A stretch of 64,000 nt of DNA from positions 3,472,001 to 3,536,000 of the forward strand of contig NC_063274.1 in the NCBI RefSeq assembly GCF_910591885.1, read 5' to 3'. Origin of the DNA: Bombus terrestris. Its lineage: Eukaryota > Arthropoda > Insecta > Hymenoptera > Apidae. A program made the position numbers and the translations under genes. Below are positions 29,001 through 38,826 of the stretch, piece after piece (position 1 is the stretch's first letter; every line of letters begins with the position of its first letter). The notes under the pieces are model-generated. The model made no database searches, was not told the DNA's origin, and saw only the letters and a list, made by a program, of their open reading frames with translations.

Positions 29001-32000
29001 CCGGCATAGAGGAAAATAGTATCGCGGAAGCCATACCTGAGAGCAGCCTTGTCGCAAGCATCGGGGGTGTCAACGGCAGGAAGCGAGTCCGTCGTTAGAT
29101 CGACATTATCAAGGATCTCATCAAGGTCCACGGACTGGCTTGACGAAAGAGTGTCAGGACTGTGCGGCGGCGGAGAACTTTCGAAACTTCCGCCGATACT
29201 CTTACTCTTACCAGAACTTCGACGTACTATCGTTAATGTGCCTTGTTCTGCAACATAAAAGACACGAATATATTAAATAATTACACGATACTGCGTACAC
29301 CCCAAAAAGGAAAAATTTCTACATTCGAAACGCTTGATCATCGCTGAAGGAAGATGACTTTCCTTTCTGGATCTAACACGAGCTCCGATAATGTGATTAT
29401 AAAAATTTCGTTGAAACTTGGTCGAACGACGACTTTTAAATATATTTTATCGCAATTTCCTACGTGTATAGAAATAGTCATATCGAAATTAATTACGTAA
29501 TTCAATTATCATAATCCAATGAGACTAATTGTAAGCTGTATTTCAAACGAAAAATCTATATATTATCGATACACCTGATCGAATAAAATTTACGACTCTA
29601 ACATATGTGATAAAATTTATCAAATGTGTAGAAATTCTGATTCAATTTAAAGCATCGGAATTTCCTATGTACATCGCAAGATTTATTGAAATTTATTGAA
29701 AATGTTCGTTATTTAATCACCATAATGTTACTAACCTTATAGAGTAATCCTATAAAGGTCGTAATATACCATACAACAATCGTGTTATAGAGTCACTTAC
29801 TCGATAGCTGGCCATTCCGACCAGGCGAGGAAGGGTTGTGCAATCGAGACGACGTTGTACTAGTGCAGCTTGTAGTTGCATTAACGTTTGGAGATGCACC
29901 GGGTGAGGACACTGCAATATCGTCTCTCGTGACTCTTCGATCCGGTGGAGACGCAACTGCAATTCAATGAACAAATATAAATTACTACTAATGCAATATT
30001 AATGTAACATATATCTATTAATGTAAATTTTCATCGATTTGTTGTCAATTTAAAATTGTACATTTATTTCGGTTTAGTCTTCGTTTTGTTGCCTATTGAT
30101 TGCGTATGTAGTATTATCTCAAATGGTAACAAGAAGGAGATGCTATTAATCTTATATAATTCAGGAATAACATATATATATAGTAGCCTCGATGATTTAA
30201 AGACAAGGAAAATTAATACTTTTAAAATTGAAATTTCTTTTTATTATTATCGTAATATCCTTTTTCGTAGATACTATTTTTTATTTTATCATTGAACAAT
30301 GAAGGATTGCTTCAAGATGTTGTACTTGTTAGATGTTATTTACTTTTCTTTCTCTTCCATAAGAGTTCATATATTATGCGCTAACTACTAGAATAATTAG
30401 AAAATTTCTTGCTCATGATATTCCGATATTTCTCTTCTTATCTTAAAGCAGTTATCGTACGTACAAAAAAAGGGATAAAGTAAAATAGCAAGTAAAATAT
30501 CAAGCCACCAAGAAAAGAATTGGAAGTGAATGAAAGAGAATATTTACGACATTTTATTGTCGGTACGTGTATCAAGAGGAAAATGTTCTAGCAAGTCGGT
30601 GGAAATTATAATTAATGAGAATGATGATTAAGTAGAAGTAAGGATAATTCAGAGTCCCTTCGAAAACGACAAAGCGTCAGGATAATCACTCTAATTGATT
30701 GATCAAACAGACGTGAAAACAACAGGTCCGCATAGCGGAATTCGGTGGAAGAGCTATCGATTCGTGCTGGATGTCTGTGGATAACAAATTAGGCCTGCAG
30801 CAGTCCGATCAATTGTGCTCGGCTTACAATGCTATCACATTGCATTTGATAGTAGTTATGGGAAAATTAGGTAGAAATATGATAGAAATTAGGGAAACTG
30901 GAGGTTTCATCATTTTCTTTGTGCACTTTTTTCTTCATTAAATGTAGAACATTTATAACTTTAAATATTTCAACGTATTTAAACATGAAAAAATACTAGA
31001 TAGGACATTTTAAGAATGACATAATGTTTTAAATCAATATAACATTTTAAAGCAATCTTTTATCGTATTATTCCTTTTTTATTACGCTTTATATTATATT
31101 AGATATTTGAAATCTAGAAAACATTCTGCTATTCTTTTCATCATCGTATCTTACAATATTTTTGAATTATTACAATTGCTAGTGACATTTCACTTGTTAT
31201 CTTTGATATAGAAATTATTTTAAGTGTTAAGCATCTAACATGTTATAACATGTTAATTTTCTGTTATACAATGATGATAAATCGGCGTCCGTTTCACAAA
31301 TAATATAACTTTTACATTTGTGCAACCGTGCAATGGATAACAGGAAATTTATTACGCTACAAGAAATTGATCACATCATTATAACCGGATTATTTTTAGC
31401 ACTGCAAAAGAATTACTGTATCGCAAAATAGAATCTCTTTGCGCTGTTACTTTGTGCTATCAATGAAATGAAATTCTAGCGTCATTCCTAGTGCTGTATT
31501 ACCTGTACCTAATTAACAGTTTTACTTTCCCAGGTTCCCGTGTGGTTACTTTTATCGCGCCGGATACCTAATCAACCTAAGTATTATATTACTATTTCGG
31601 AGCGAGCAACTCGTAATCATCTTCGTAATAACGTTTACCTCGTTTCTAATTAATCAGAGCCATTCTCGCGAATTCATTTTACTTTCAATTAACCCGTTCC
31701 TGTTTCTTTAATAAAAATTTTCTAATAAATTTTGGAAGATGCCAAAACTTTTAAAAGAAAGTAACGAGAAATGCTCTGACATATCGCAGCGTCTTAGGTT
31801 GCTTTACTTTGTTTTGACAGAGAAGAGCAAAGAGGAATGCTCAAAAAGTTAAAAAAGACTATGTTCTGGTCTAAAGTTATTTAAAATGAACATGCCATGG
31901 ATTTTAGGTGAAAATTTTAAGCAGAATATTAATAGTAGAAGCAGGAATGTTTGGAAAATGGAATTTTTGGATAATTAAGTTTCTTTTTCTTTCTATTTCA

Positions 32001-35000
32001 AACGCTTCATGTTAATACTTCGCAAGAAACTGACAGAAAGATTGTTAATACTTTTTGATATGAATAAATTATACTGATACACATGATTCATACTAACGCT
32101 GATTCGGCGAGTGCATGAACTTTGATGCCTACTCAAAGTTCAGTATAATCTTCGTCGATTTAATTTTTGTGCGATGGTCGACGAGTAACTCGTCCATTTC
32201 AATTTACATCTCATGTAAATCTACAAATTGAGTTGAATCGAAATCCTGTTCGACATTTCAATGAAATTTTCTATACAAACCAGTATCCGTTTATTGATTC
32301 AGCTTCATCGAAACTGAATGCCTAAATAGACAAGTCGAAGTAACTTGTTCTTAATGAGATTTTGAAAACAGCTGACGCGTATTCTACGAAGCTAAGATTT
32401 ATAGAATTAAAGCGAACATTTTATATGCTATATGTGTATACGATGTAATTCAATTCATCTTCCTTTATTAAACTATTAATAAACTGGTTAAAAATAAGCT
32501 GAAGGATTCTGCGATTTTTAGAATATTCTGAATTTAATATTTCGTTTGAAAGTTATTCTTTCAGTCTCTTCTAAAATCAATTCCGAATTTAAACCAGCGG
32601 ACATCGATAGCCCGTAACCTGGTATCCTTTGATCCTATAGAATCTGAAAAATATTTATTCGATGATAAGAAACATTTTCGAAGATTTTCCACGTGAATTT
32701 CTATATGTTATTTTCATTTTGTAAATGTTTCAGCCTTATCTCAGTACTTAGAATAAAAAATACGTATTGAGTTACGTACAATTATAGTATGGAAAAAGCA
32801 AGCAGTAGTTTAGAAAGATGCATATGCTGCAAATAATATAAGTATTTAAACATCTAGTTCTTTTAAAGATTCACCTTTGGGCAATTTAAACGTCGCATTT
32901 CTATCGATGTCCTGTTTCTTCTAAGGTTTCGTAAATTTTCATTGGCGCTTAAATAACCGTAATAAATACATTTAATTGTTTCCACGATAGCGATCAAGAC
33001 AAATTGCTTTTAAATTTAAACATATGACTGGAAAGACACAGTAGGTTGCTCTCGACTTAAGCATCCAATAAATTGTACCAACTGGAAATCGACAAGATTG
33101 AGTCGCCAGTATGGCTCGCTTGAATTTTGTGATTCATGGCTGACGATAGTGACCCGATCAAGTTGCGCTCTAATGAATCGTGGATCCATGCAAATTTCTG
33201 TCTGTTACGGCACGTGTAATGAAAATACGATTATGTGGTTCTATAGTACTTATTATGCATCCTCGGTTACAGTTATCGCGAATCAATGCACGTTCTCAAT
33301 ACTGACTGTGTTGGTATCGGTGATTGAAATCGTGTAATTGCGTCCAAACAGACGAAATTTGTTTAGTGCTTATCGGAATTTGTCACAAATGAAATGATTT
33401 TCTTCATTCGAATTTTTTTAAAATACAAATTATTCAAAATTGAAATGATTTGCAACTTTTTGGACAGTGATTTAAGATTGTGAAGAAAGGGAAGAAACGT
33501 ATACAAATTTTTCGAATCTATATAAGGCGCATAAATTCTTTATTAAAATATTCGACTATGTAATGAAGTCTAAAATTTAAATAAACATAATTTCGCTCAT
33601 TTACTTTCAGTGTTATTATAGAACCTAATTTATGTAACCTCGCCCGTTATATCTTCATAAAAAAAAATTATTTTAGCGTTACTTGTTTATATCACATCTA
33701 TCACTCCGCTGTAAATAATGAAGAGAAAGAAGAGGCAAAATGTGAACGTGAACTTATACTAGTTGGAGTTTAATGTAAGGATTTCTAGACGGGTAAGATG
33801 GTTTCCAGACATTCTGTCTGCTGAATGTTGACTCTTGAGACGGCCACTTCACTTCTACTTTAAAACTAAACTTGCGCTTCTCTGCAGTCGTTTTTTGCGC
33901 ATAAAAGCATGAAGTAATCGGCTGTATCTATTGGCCAACCCTCTACCTCATGAAATTGCAATTTTTGACCAGTGTTTACTTTCTTTATCGATCGATGAAA
34001 TTTTGCATAGAATTCAAAATTTTCGACAGATATATTACAGTAAATTTTGGACACTTTTAATTTCTGTTGTAATATATGAATGTACAAAGTCTTAAATAAT
34101 AATTATATTGTCAACGGCATAGCAAGCGTAAAAGATACGTTTTTGCACTTTATGAACGTTAAACAAAAACGAGCACTTCTTTCCAATTTTTTTTTTACTG
34201 TCGAGGAAATTGAATTTTCAAAGGTGCAGCTTCAGAGGGATCTTGTCAAAAGGTGCGGTTTAAAAAAGCGCATTGGCACGTAGTGAATCTGGTTTAAAGC
34301 TCGACGCGTCACGTAGAACCAGTCGATAACGTGTGCGTCGAAAACATTTTAGTCCTTGTATTATGCTAAACAATTTGCGCTTTCGGCGTGTTACGTTAAT
34401 TAAACCGATATTACTATTTCAGCGGACAATATAAATGAAAATGCGTTTGTTGCTAACGTGTATACATATCTACATATATTACGTAGAATTGAGAAAAGTG
34501 TTATTAGTTAAGTCGTTTATATCGAGACAAACAATTTTTGCTCGAATATAATTACATATTTGATTAATAAATTTTGTGAAACGAAAATGTCTGAAAATTA
34601 ACATGTTTTATTTTTAACGAAACTATATGTAAGGAAATATAAAGTATATGTATAGCATGGAACTTGAAATTAAAGAAAATATATGTAAGGAAATATAAAG
34701 TATATGTATAGCATGGTAGTTGAAACTAAAGAAAATATATGTAAAGAAATATAAAGTATACGTATAGCATGGAAATTGTAATCGTCCTGTGAACATGATT
34801 TCACGGACTATTTTCTACAAGTTTAAGGTCAAGACAGTTTAGTTTCCAGATACAATATTATTCAAATAATATTATTTAAGATTAAGTAACAATTTATTTC
34901 ACAAATGGAGCAAAATTTTTAATCTTTTTAATCTTGGTTCGTTTCATTAGTTGGAAATGCAGTGTAAAAAATCTGTATCTAAAAGGATACTAAAGTGCAA

Positions 35001-38000
35001 CTAGAACGTGATGCATTATACTTTATACCTTTTGAAGAGAATTTAGTAAACATCTTGCGAACAGATTTGCCCGACACAGATAAAATTATTCATTGTATTA
35101 TAAGGTGTCGGTGATCGTCGAAGACGAAATACGATTGAAGAGATTGGAAATAAATAAGGCTACAAGTGACGAAGCTAAAATTTTATAGAAAACGATGTTT
35201 TCGTTTACCAAAATGTTATTTATTGACAAACGATTACAAAACTTATTTATTACCTGTACTATATTACTTTATATAGCTTTACGATATTTTTATTTCAATA
35301 TTTCAAAGACCTGTTGACAATAAAAAATTGTAAAAAACAATAGAAGGTATTATATATTTTAAGTAAGAATGTAAGTCCATTATTTAATTTCCTTAAAAAG
35401 GCTGTAAGTGTCAGTACAGATTTTCTTACCTGATGGGATAATCGAAATGTATAATTTATCTACGAACATGTTCTAGCACGAGGGAGGTTGTTCACAGGCA
35501 CATAGCACTCATAATTTAATTTAGGAAACTGATCGTTTAACTAACATACGTCCTACATCATATGCGAAATGCTAAAGACCGTATAAATCACTGTGATAAC
35601 ACTTCCCTTTATATTTACTGATATTGATCTTCATATAAACCATCTTTTCGAGGAAAAAAATTCTTGTTTAATTTTTTCAAAAATAGCTATTACAGCCCCT
35701 TTTACTTCCACCGTTCAATTTTAGTTTCAGGCGGAAGACTGTGAAACTGTATCCCCATCTGTTTGTTCACCGATTTAATGGATCGTCGTCAGTTGCGTTT
35801 ATGTCCCTCGAGAGTGCTGAATGTCTCGTAAAACCGAAAAGTTTTTAAGGCTCGCGATGCGTGCGCTGATATTTTGCACATGGGATTTTCATCGTTCGAT
35901 AAAGGAAGCTTTATCGAATTTTGCTTGCTTGCCAGGTAAATACAAAATTGCCTGCGTAGTTGAAAATTAATTATTATTTCCAACAGCGCAGCGTTTCGAA
36001 CGACATACTTTTTACGTTTTAGCTCGCGTATTTTATTTATCGTATCGTCATACTTTGTGCTTCATATTTGGTATTACACTACGGTTGAAGTATAACAAAC
36101 AGGAGATATGTAAAAATAAATAGAGATATAAATGTGTATTATATTTCAATACCCTTATTCAATCGTCATATCAGACAAGCAATTGAAACGATACAGGTAA
36201 ATATAAAAAGAAATTTAATATTAATAATATCAGAGGTCAATAATATCAGAAGATGGAAATTATTTCCTCTTATTATTACATAATAGAATTGCCAAGTGTG
36301 TTACAATATTGTTATCGGATAATAAAGATTATATTATCCCTATGGTTTCTAAAAAGAGATATTAAATACTAAAAGCAACTGGGAGATTGAAATTATTTTT
36401 ATTCGATTAAAAGTAATAGAAATCTTTTAAAAATAAGTATACGTAAATACGTAGTAATATTGACATTGATTACAAACGTCGATTACAGAGGGAACATAAT
36501 AATAATAAACACAATTGATTTTATACGTAGAGATTGTCAAATCCATCTACATATTAATTTCATGCACATGTATAATATTTTCCTATAATGCAATTTATGG
36601 AAATTTCATTTTATTTATTGCCAGTACGAATAGAAACTGACAGCACAATTTTGTTAACGGAATTAGAATTGAGTTTATAACTCAATAACATTAAATAACA
36701 TTATGCATTGTTCCACACTGAATAGAATTCAAGAATATTAACTGCACCACAAAAATTTAGCGACCGATATTAGCGAATTTAATGTTTCGACCAGGTAGTT
36801 TCATTATAACAATTTTCAATCACGGTCCGATTTCCAGCGACTAATGAAACGAGACCGATAAAAATTTTAATAAAAAACTTAATACGTATATACATACACA
36901 AGTAATAGTAACAATACATATAACGATGAGAAAGTTGAAACACATAAATTTCAGTTTGATCATCTCCGGTTTGAAGTTTATGTTTGATTCATGCTTTGAG
37001 TTTGAAATATTTTTTTACTGTATTAGAAGAATTATAAAAGATATTGAATCGAACAAATAAGACAATTAATATAAGACAATTTTTTTTTATAGATTAGGTG
37101 TTTACGATATCAAAGAGTGTTGGTAGGTATTAAAGAAACACGAGAAAAAGAAATAGGAAGAAATTAATTTGAAAGAGATATAACGCAAAATATAATAAAA
37201 TAATAATCGTAAAAAGTACAGCCCTGTCTTATTTGCAAAGCACATGGACAATGTATGCGTGACTTTCAAGTCAAAGAGCATTATAGGGGTTAATAAAACA
37301 GCTGTTAGTCGTATTTTAGTGTGAATCACTGTTACGCAATAAAAGATAATTTACAAGTAATATGTTAGGCTTTATTACTTGGTGTTCGCATAGCCATAGA
37401 CAAACCATGCTTCATAGACACGGCGAATGAGATTAACTAATTACGCCTGTTCTATTTAACTTTCAACCGACCTCAATAACGTCATATTCCTGCTACAATC
37501 ACATGGAAACTAAGTCTGGGCAATTTTAATATAAAGCTGCTTAAAGTAGAACAACTAGCAGGTTGTATTAATACGAATACAACACCATGTAATGAATTGA
37601 AATAAATTTGTAATTAATAGGAGAGATAATCGTTGTGAACTTTCCTTTATAAATATTTCGTTTCAATAATTTTTTCTTACATTTCTTAAGAGTTAATCAC
37701 AACAGCGAGTTGAAATAAGTTTTTGATCGATAAAAAGTCACCGTTAAAATCTTTCTTTCGCAAACATTTCCCATTATTAATTTTCCTCTTACATCGCTTA
37801 GGATGTAATTACGGACAATAAAATCCATATTTTAATAAAAAAATGACTGCAAACATAACAATTTCTGTTTTTTTAAATAATATACTAAAAGAATACGTTA
37901 ACTTTTTGATCAACACGACACATCGCTGGAAGTTTAATTTATAAAGCAAACCATTTCAAATAGCTGAAACATTGCGCTTGTAATCAAAATGCAAATTTGA

Positions 38001-38826
38001 TTATTCATCGACGGTCGAATGTTGGCGCCATAACCGTGTGGGACTGTGTATCCATAGAAGATACATCGGTAATGTGCTGAAAGGATTACTATTAATCCCC
38101 TGTAATAATAATCACAATCGTCTAAATAATCATAATCGTCAATATTCTAAAGTTAAATAGCAATCACTTTGCTAAATAATATCGACTAATGTATCCATCA
38201 ATTATTAATCTGAAATCAGGACGAATAATAAGATCAAGCTATCAATGATGTTATAATATACGATCAGCTTGAAGCATAATAATAATCGGAAAATCGGAAT
38301 TCTGCTATAGTAAAACTCGAAATACTACGTTCCTAGATTTATTTTAGGCGGATTTCTCATCTTGAAGAACGTATGTAACCATGTCCTATGTCCTTTAATT
38401 CTAAGTAATAAATTCTGAGATCGCAGACTCCTTGGATTAATTATGGCGAGTTTCACGACACGATAAAGTTGAAGGTTCTACAGCCTCATAGATGTTGTTG
38501 TCTAAAGCAGGTTTTATAGCTTCAAGGTAACCTGTTACTTTCTTTACCATAGGTTCTTGTGTGATCTTAGTTTAATGTAGATTCCAAGACTACCAAGCTT
38601 CTAAGTCATAGATTTCAAACTTCCATGGATAGGGATGGTTGCTGATGCGTCTGACGACTTCTGAGTTATATAAAGTGGTTTCCGCATCTCTGTAGATAGT
38701 GAGCTTGCGGTTCCACGATCTCGGGTTGTCCAAGACATTGCTAGGTCATTGTGGTGGTCTGTGGCGTATCTTACCGCTTCGGGTGATACGCGAATGCTTG
38801 GCTTTACCACGGAGCAGACCGAGCAT
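13955..38826 (-). CDS. Pde1c: calcium/calmodulin-dependent 3',5'-cyclic nucleotide phosphodiesterase 1 (PDE1), complete, ten coding exons
   Basis: This cytosolic enzyme hydrolyses cAMP and cGMP to 5'-nucleotides and is activated by Ca2+/calmodulin. Coding exons in transcript order are 38826-38775, 29956-29801, 29247-29037, 28151-28038, 20455-20206, 19547-19290, 18253-18084, 16024-15779, 15062-14836 and 14079-13955. They sum to 1809 nt, that is 602 residues plus stop, with every junction in phase. The order is: a Ser/Pro-rich N-terminal region; the PDE1 N-terminal domain (about 140-178, RLRCLLRQLQHGE); and the class I HD-type catalytic domain. The catalytic domain has NPYHNNLH (322-329), HDYEHTGTTNNF (from 365), HCCDISHP (470-477, metal Asp 473) and the purine-binding Gln 524 and Phe 527 in ESQIGFIEFIVEP. 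The tail is Lys/Glu/Gln-rich. All catalytic ligands I can locate are present. A second in-frame ATG at 38898 would add 24 residues. The family call is very secure; the exact N terminus is less so. Confidence 0.96.
14015..14070. repeat. 15-bp coding minisatellite in the PDE1 C terminus
   Basis: On the minus strand the unit GCGCAAAAGGAGCAA recurs with single-base changes. It is in frame, so changes in copy number would lengthen or shorten the tail without a frameshift. Confidence 0.85.
14836..15062 (-). CDS. Pde1c: PDE1 coding exon 9, substrate-binding glutamine
   Basis: The exon encodes WTMQLLEEFFRQGDKENALG, LPFSPLCDRNNTLVAESQIG and FIEFIVEPSMQV. It contains the invariant purine-binding Gln 524 and the Phe 527 clamp. 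The donor GTGAGC is at 14835. Confidence 0.97.
15779..16024 (-). CDS. Pde1c: PDE1 coding exon 8
   Basis: The exon encodes ILREDECNILQNLSREEFRE through VLHCCDISHPAKRWDLHHR. It supplies the third metal ligand, Asp 473. Vertebrate enzymes usually have HTADISHP at this place; HCC here is a mild variation outside the ligand. Confidence 0.97.
16975..17760 (+). mobile_element. decayed pogo/Tigger-like (CENP-B type) DNA transposon, internally deleted
   Basis: Degenerate inverted ends are visible. The left end reads CGGTGGAGCCCC, and CCCTTATCCGAA appears about 38 bases in. The reverse complement of the right end reads CAATAAAGCCTCCCTTATCC. The element is flanked by TA on both sides. Inside, about 17210-17320 on the plus strand encodes a remnant reading NATELTKIHGVGKTIVTDI, like the N-terminal helix-turn-helix of pogo/jerky/CENP-B transposases. 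A frameshift lies just before it and a stop soon after it. The 786-bp length is far below a full element (usually over 2 kb). It is dead and lies antisense within a PDE1 intron. Confidence 0.75.
17210..17324 (+). pseudogene. transposase fragment, CENP-B/psq helix-turn-helix
   Basis: The readable segment is EGAVNATELTKIHGVGKTIV then TDITKAKIESYLKHVV, ended by TGA. The upstream codons for a VIKKH-like stretch are shifted by one base. The pattern matches the DNA-binding domain of Tigger transposases by family knowledge. It cannot make a working protein. Confidence 0.65.
18084..18253 (-). CDS. Pde1c: PDE1 coding exon 7, HD signature
   Basis: The exon encodes NWLTDLEIFATLVAAIIHDY and EHTGTTNNFHVMSGSD. 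It contains the class I PDE signature HDXXHXGXXN, with metal ligands His 365 and Asp 366. The donor is GTACGT. Confidence 0.97.
19290..19547 (-). CDS. Pde1c: PDE1 coding exon 6, first catalytic histidines
   Basis: The exon encodes TLDDWSFDVFSLNEAA through RNPYHNNLHAADVAQTMHY to VGLM. It holds the catalytic His 325 and the following metal-pocket region. It ends on a codon boundary at a GTAAGT donor. Confidence 0.97.
20206..20455 (-). CDS. Pde1c: PDE1 coding exon 5
   Basis: The exon encodes RLADEDDELSEVQPDAVPPE, EVREWLASTFTRQ and AGIFVDRIYRR, the strongly conserved entry into the PDE1 catalytic region. The acceptor is TTCCTTAG and the donor GTATGC. Confidence 0.97.
24249..24267. repeat. (AG)n microsatellite
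   Basis: About nine to ten uninterrupted AG units lie in a purine-rich stretch of PDE1 intron 4. Confidence 0.95.
25377..25400. repeat. (TATG)n microsatellite
   Basis: About five units of TATG/GTAT lie within PDE1 intron 4. Confidence 0.9.
26207..26359 (-). CDS. possible extra PDE1 exon (unproven)
   Basis: A GC-richer open frame inside PDE1 intron 4 encodes VNSGGVECSRSSRRGASLSS and later a basic stretch, TQKRKLRTPVWAR. Using the acceptor AG at 26361-26360 and the donor AG|GTTGCG after 26207, the exon is 153 nt. It would enter and leave in the same phase as the flanking exons 4 and 5, so it could be inserted without breaking the frame. The donor is weak (T at +3) and the insertion would fall in a linker that is not interrupted in known PDE1 proteins. 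An alternative first exon, or chance, are both possible. Confidence 0.22.
27391..27409 (-). terminator. Pol III terminator of the tRNA-Thr gene
   Basis: Read on the minus strand just after the tRNA 3' end, T6 then C then T8 form a strong oligo-T signal for RNA polymerase III. Confidence 0.85.
27413..27484 (-). tRNA. tRNA-Thr (anticodon CGU)
   Basis: All 72 bases fold as a cloverleaf. The acceptor stem is GCCTCTT/AGGAGGC with one G-T pair. The D arm is GCTC-AGTGGTA-GAGC. The anticodon arm is CTGGT-CTCGTAA-ACCAG with anticodon CGT, and the T arm is GTGAG-TTCAATC-CTCAC with the canonical B-box TTCAATC. CCA is not encoded, as in eukaryotes, and there is no intron. It reads ACG codons. It lies inside PDE1 intron 4 on the same strand as the host gene. 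Confidence 0.97.
28038..28151 (-). CDS. Pde1c: PDE1 coding exon 4, PDE1 N-terminal domain
   Basis: The exon encodes LRCLLRQLQHGEISAELLQR through RVLEAVFLDETK. This matches the conserved PDE1-specific N-terminal domain (PDEase_I_N), which carries calmodulin-binding and inhibitory function in the family. Its donor (GTAAGT) lies at 28037, and phase 2 joins to GCGG of exon 5 to give KRLADEDDEL. Confidence 0.95.
28152..29036 (-). other. PDE1 intron 3
   Basis: This 0.9 kb AT-rich intron contains short direct repeats of ATGTTTTCAAA near 28.49-28.53 kb and nothing else recognisable. Confidence 0.85.
29037..29247 (-). CDS. Pde1c: PDE1 coding exon 3
   Basis: A TTGCAG acceptor and a GTATGG donor bound this exon. 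It encodes QGTLTIVRRSSGKSKSIGG, a Ser/Pro-rich stretch, then the acidic VDLDEILDNVDLTTDS and DACDKAALR. The RRSSGKSKS segment is basic and Ser-rich, so it could be a phosphorylation or calmodulin-related site; that is inference. It leads directly into the PDE1 N-terminal domain. Confidence 0.9.
29248..29800 (-). other. PDE1 intron 2
   Basis: This AT-rich interval lies between the exon 2 donor and the exon 3 acceptor. No coding potential was seen. Confidence 0.85.
29801..29956 (-). CDS. Pde1c: PDE1 coding exon 2
   Basis: An AG acceptor precedes 29956 and a GTAAGT donor follows 29801. Only the frame entered with two bases is stop-free and leaves one base for exon 3. It encodes ASPPDRRVTRDDIAVSSPG and then a Ser/Thr-rich stretch ending NGQLS, typical of a disordered regulatory N terminus. 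A second frame is also open through this exon but does not fit the phase of exon 3. Confidence 0.85.
29957..38774 (-). other. PDE1 intron 1 (8.8 kb)
   Basis: If exon 1 at 38775-38826 is right, this is the large first intron. It is very AT-rich. It contains the 56-bp tandem repeat near 34.6-34.8 kb and only short unconserved frames. Confidence 0.6.
34624..34779. repeat. 56-bp tandem repeat, about three copies
   Basis: The unit beginning ATATGTAAGGAAATATAAAG recurs at 34625, 34681 and 34737 with few substitutions. The last copy is truncated. It is AT-rich and sits in the presumed PDE1 intron 1. Confidence 0.95.
38775..38826 (-). CDS. Pde1c: PDE1 coding exon 1 (proposed start)
   Basis: ATG at 38826 sits in a good insect start context (GGGACAATGC). 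It encodes MLGLLRGKAKHSRITRS plus one base, then a GTAAGA donor. The phase is exactly what exon 2 requires (entry with two bases), which is the main support because this end of the protein is not conserved. The frame stays open upstream to another ATG at 38898-38896 (MRENNLSSTPLLKSSI and on), so a longer N terminus is possible. The surrounding 38.45-38.95 kb is GC-richer than its flanks, as expected of a first exon and 5' UTR. Confidence 0.65.

Noticed and set aside
33866..34283. Adjacent opposite-strand frames that suggested a transposase remnant
   Set aside because: Neither contains a DDE/D motif or any recognised signature.
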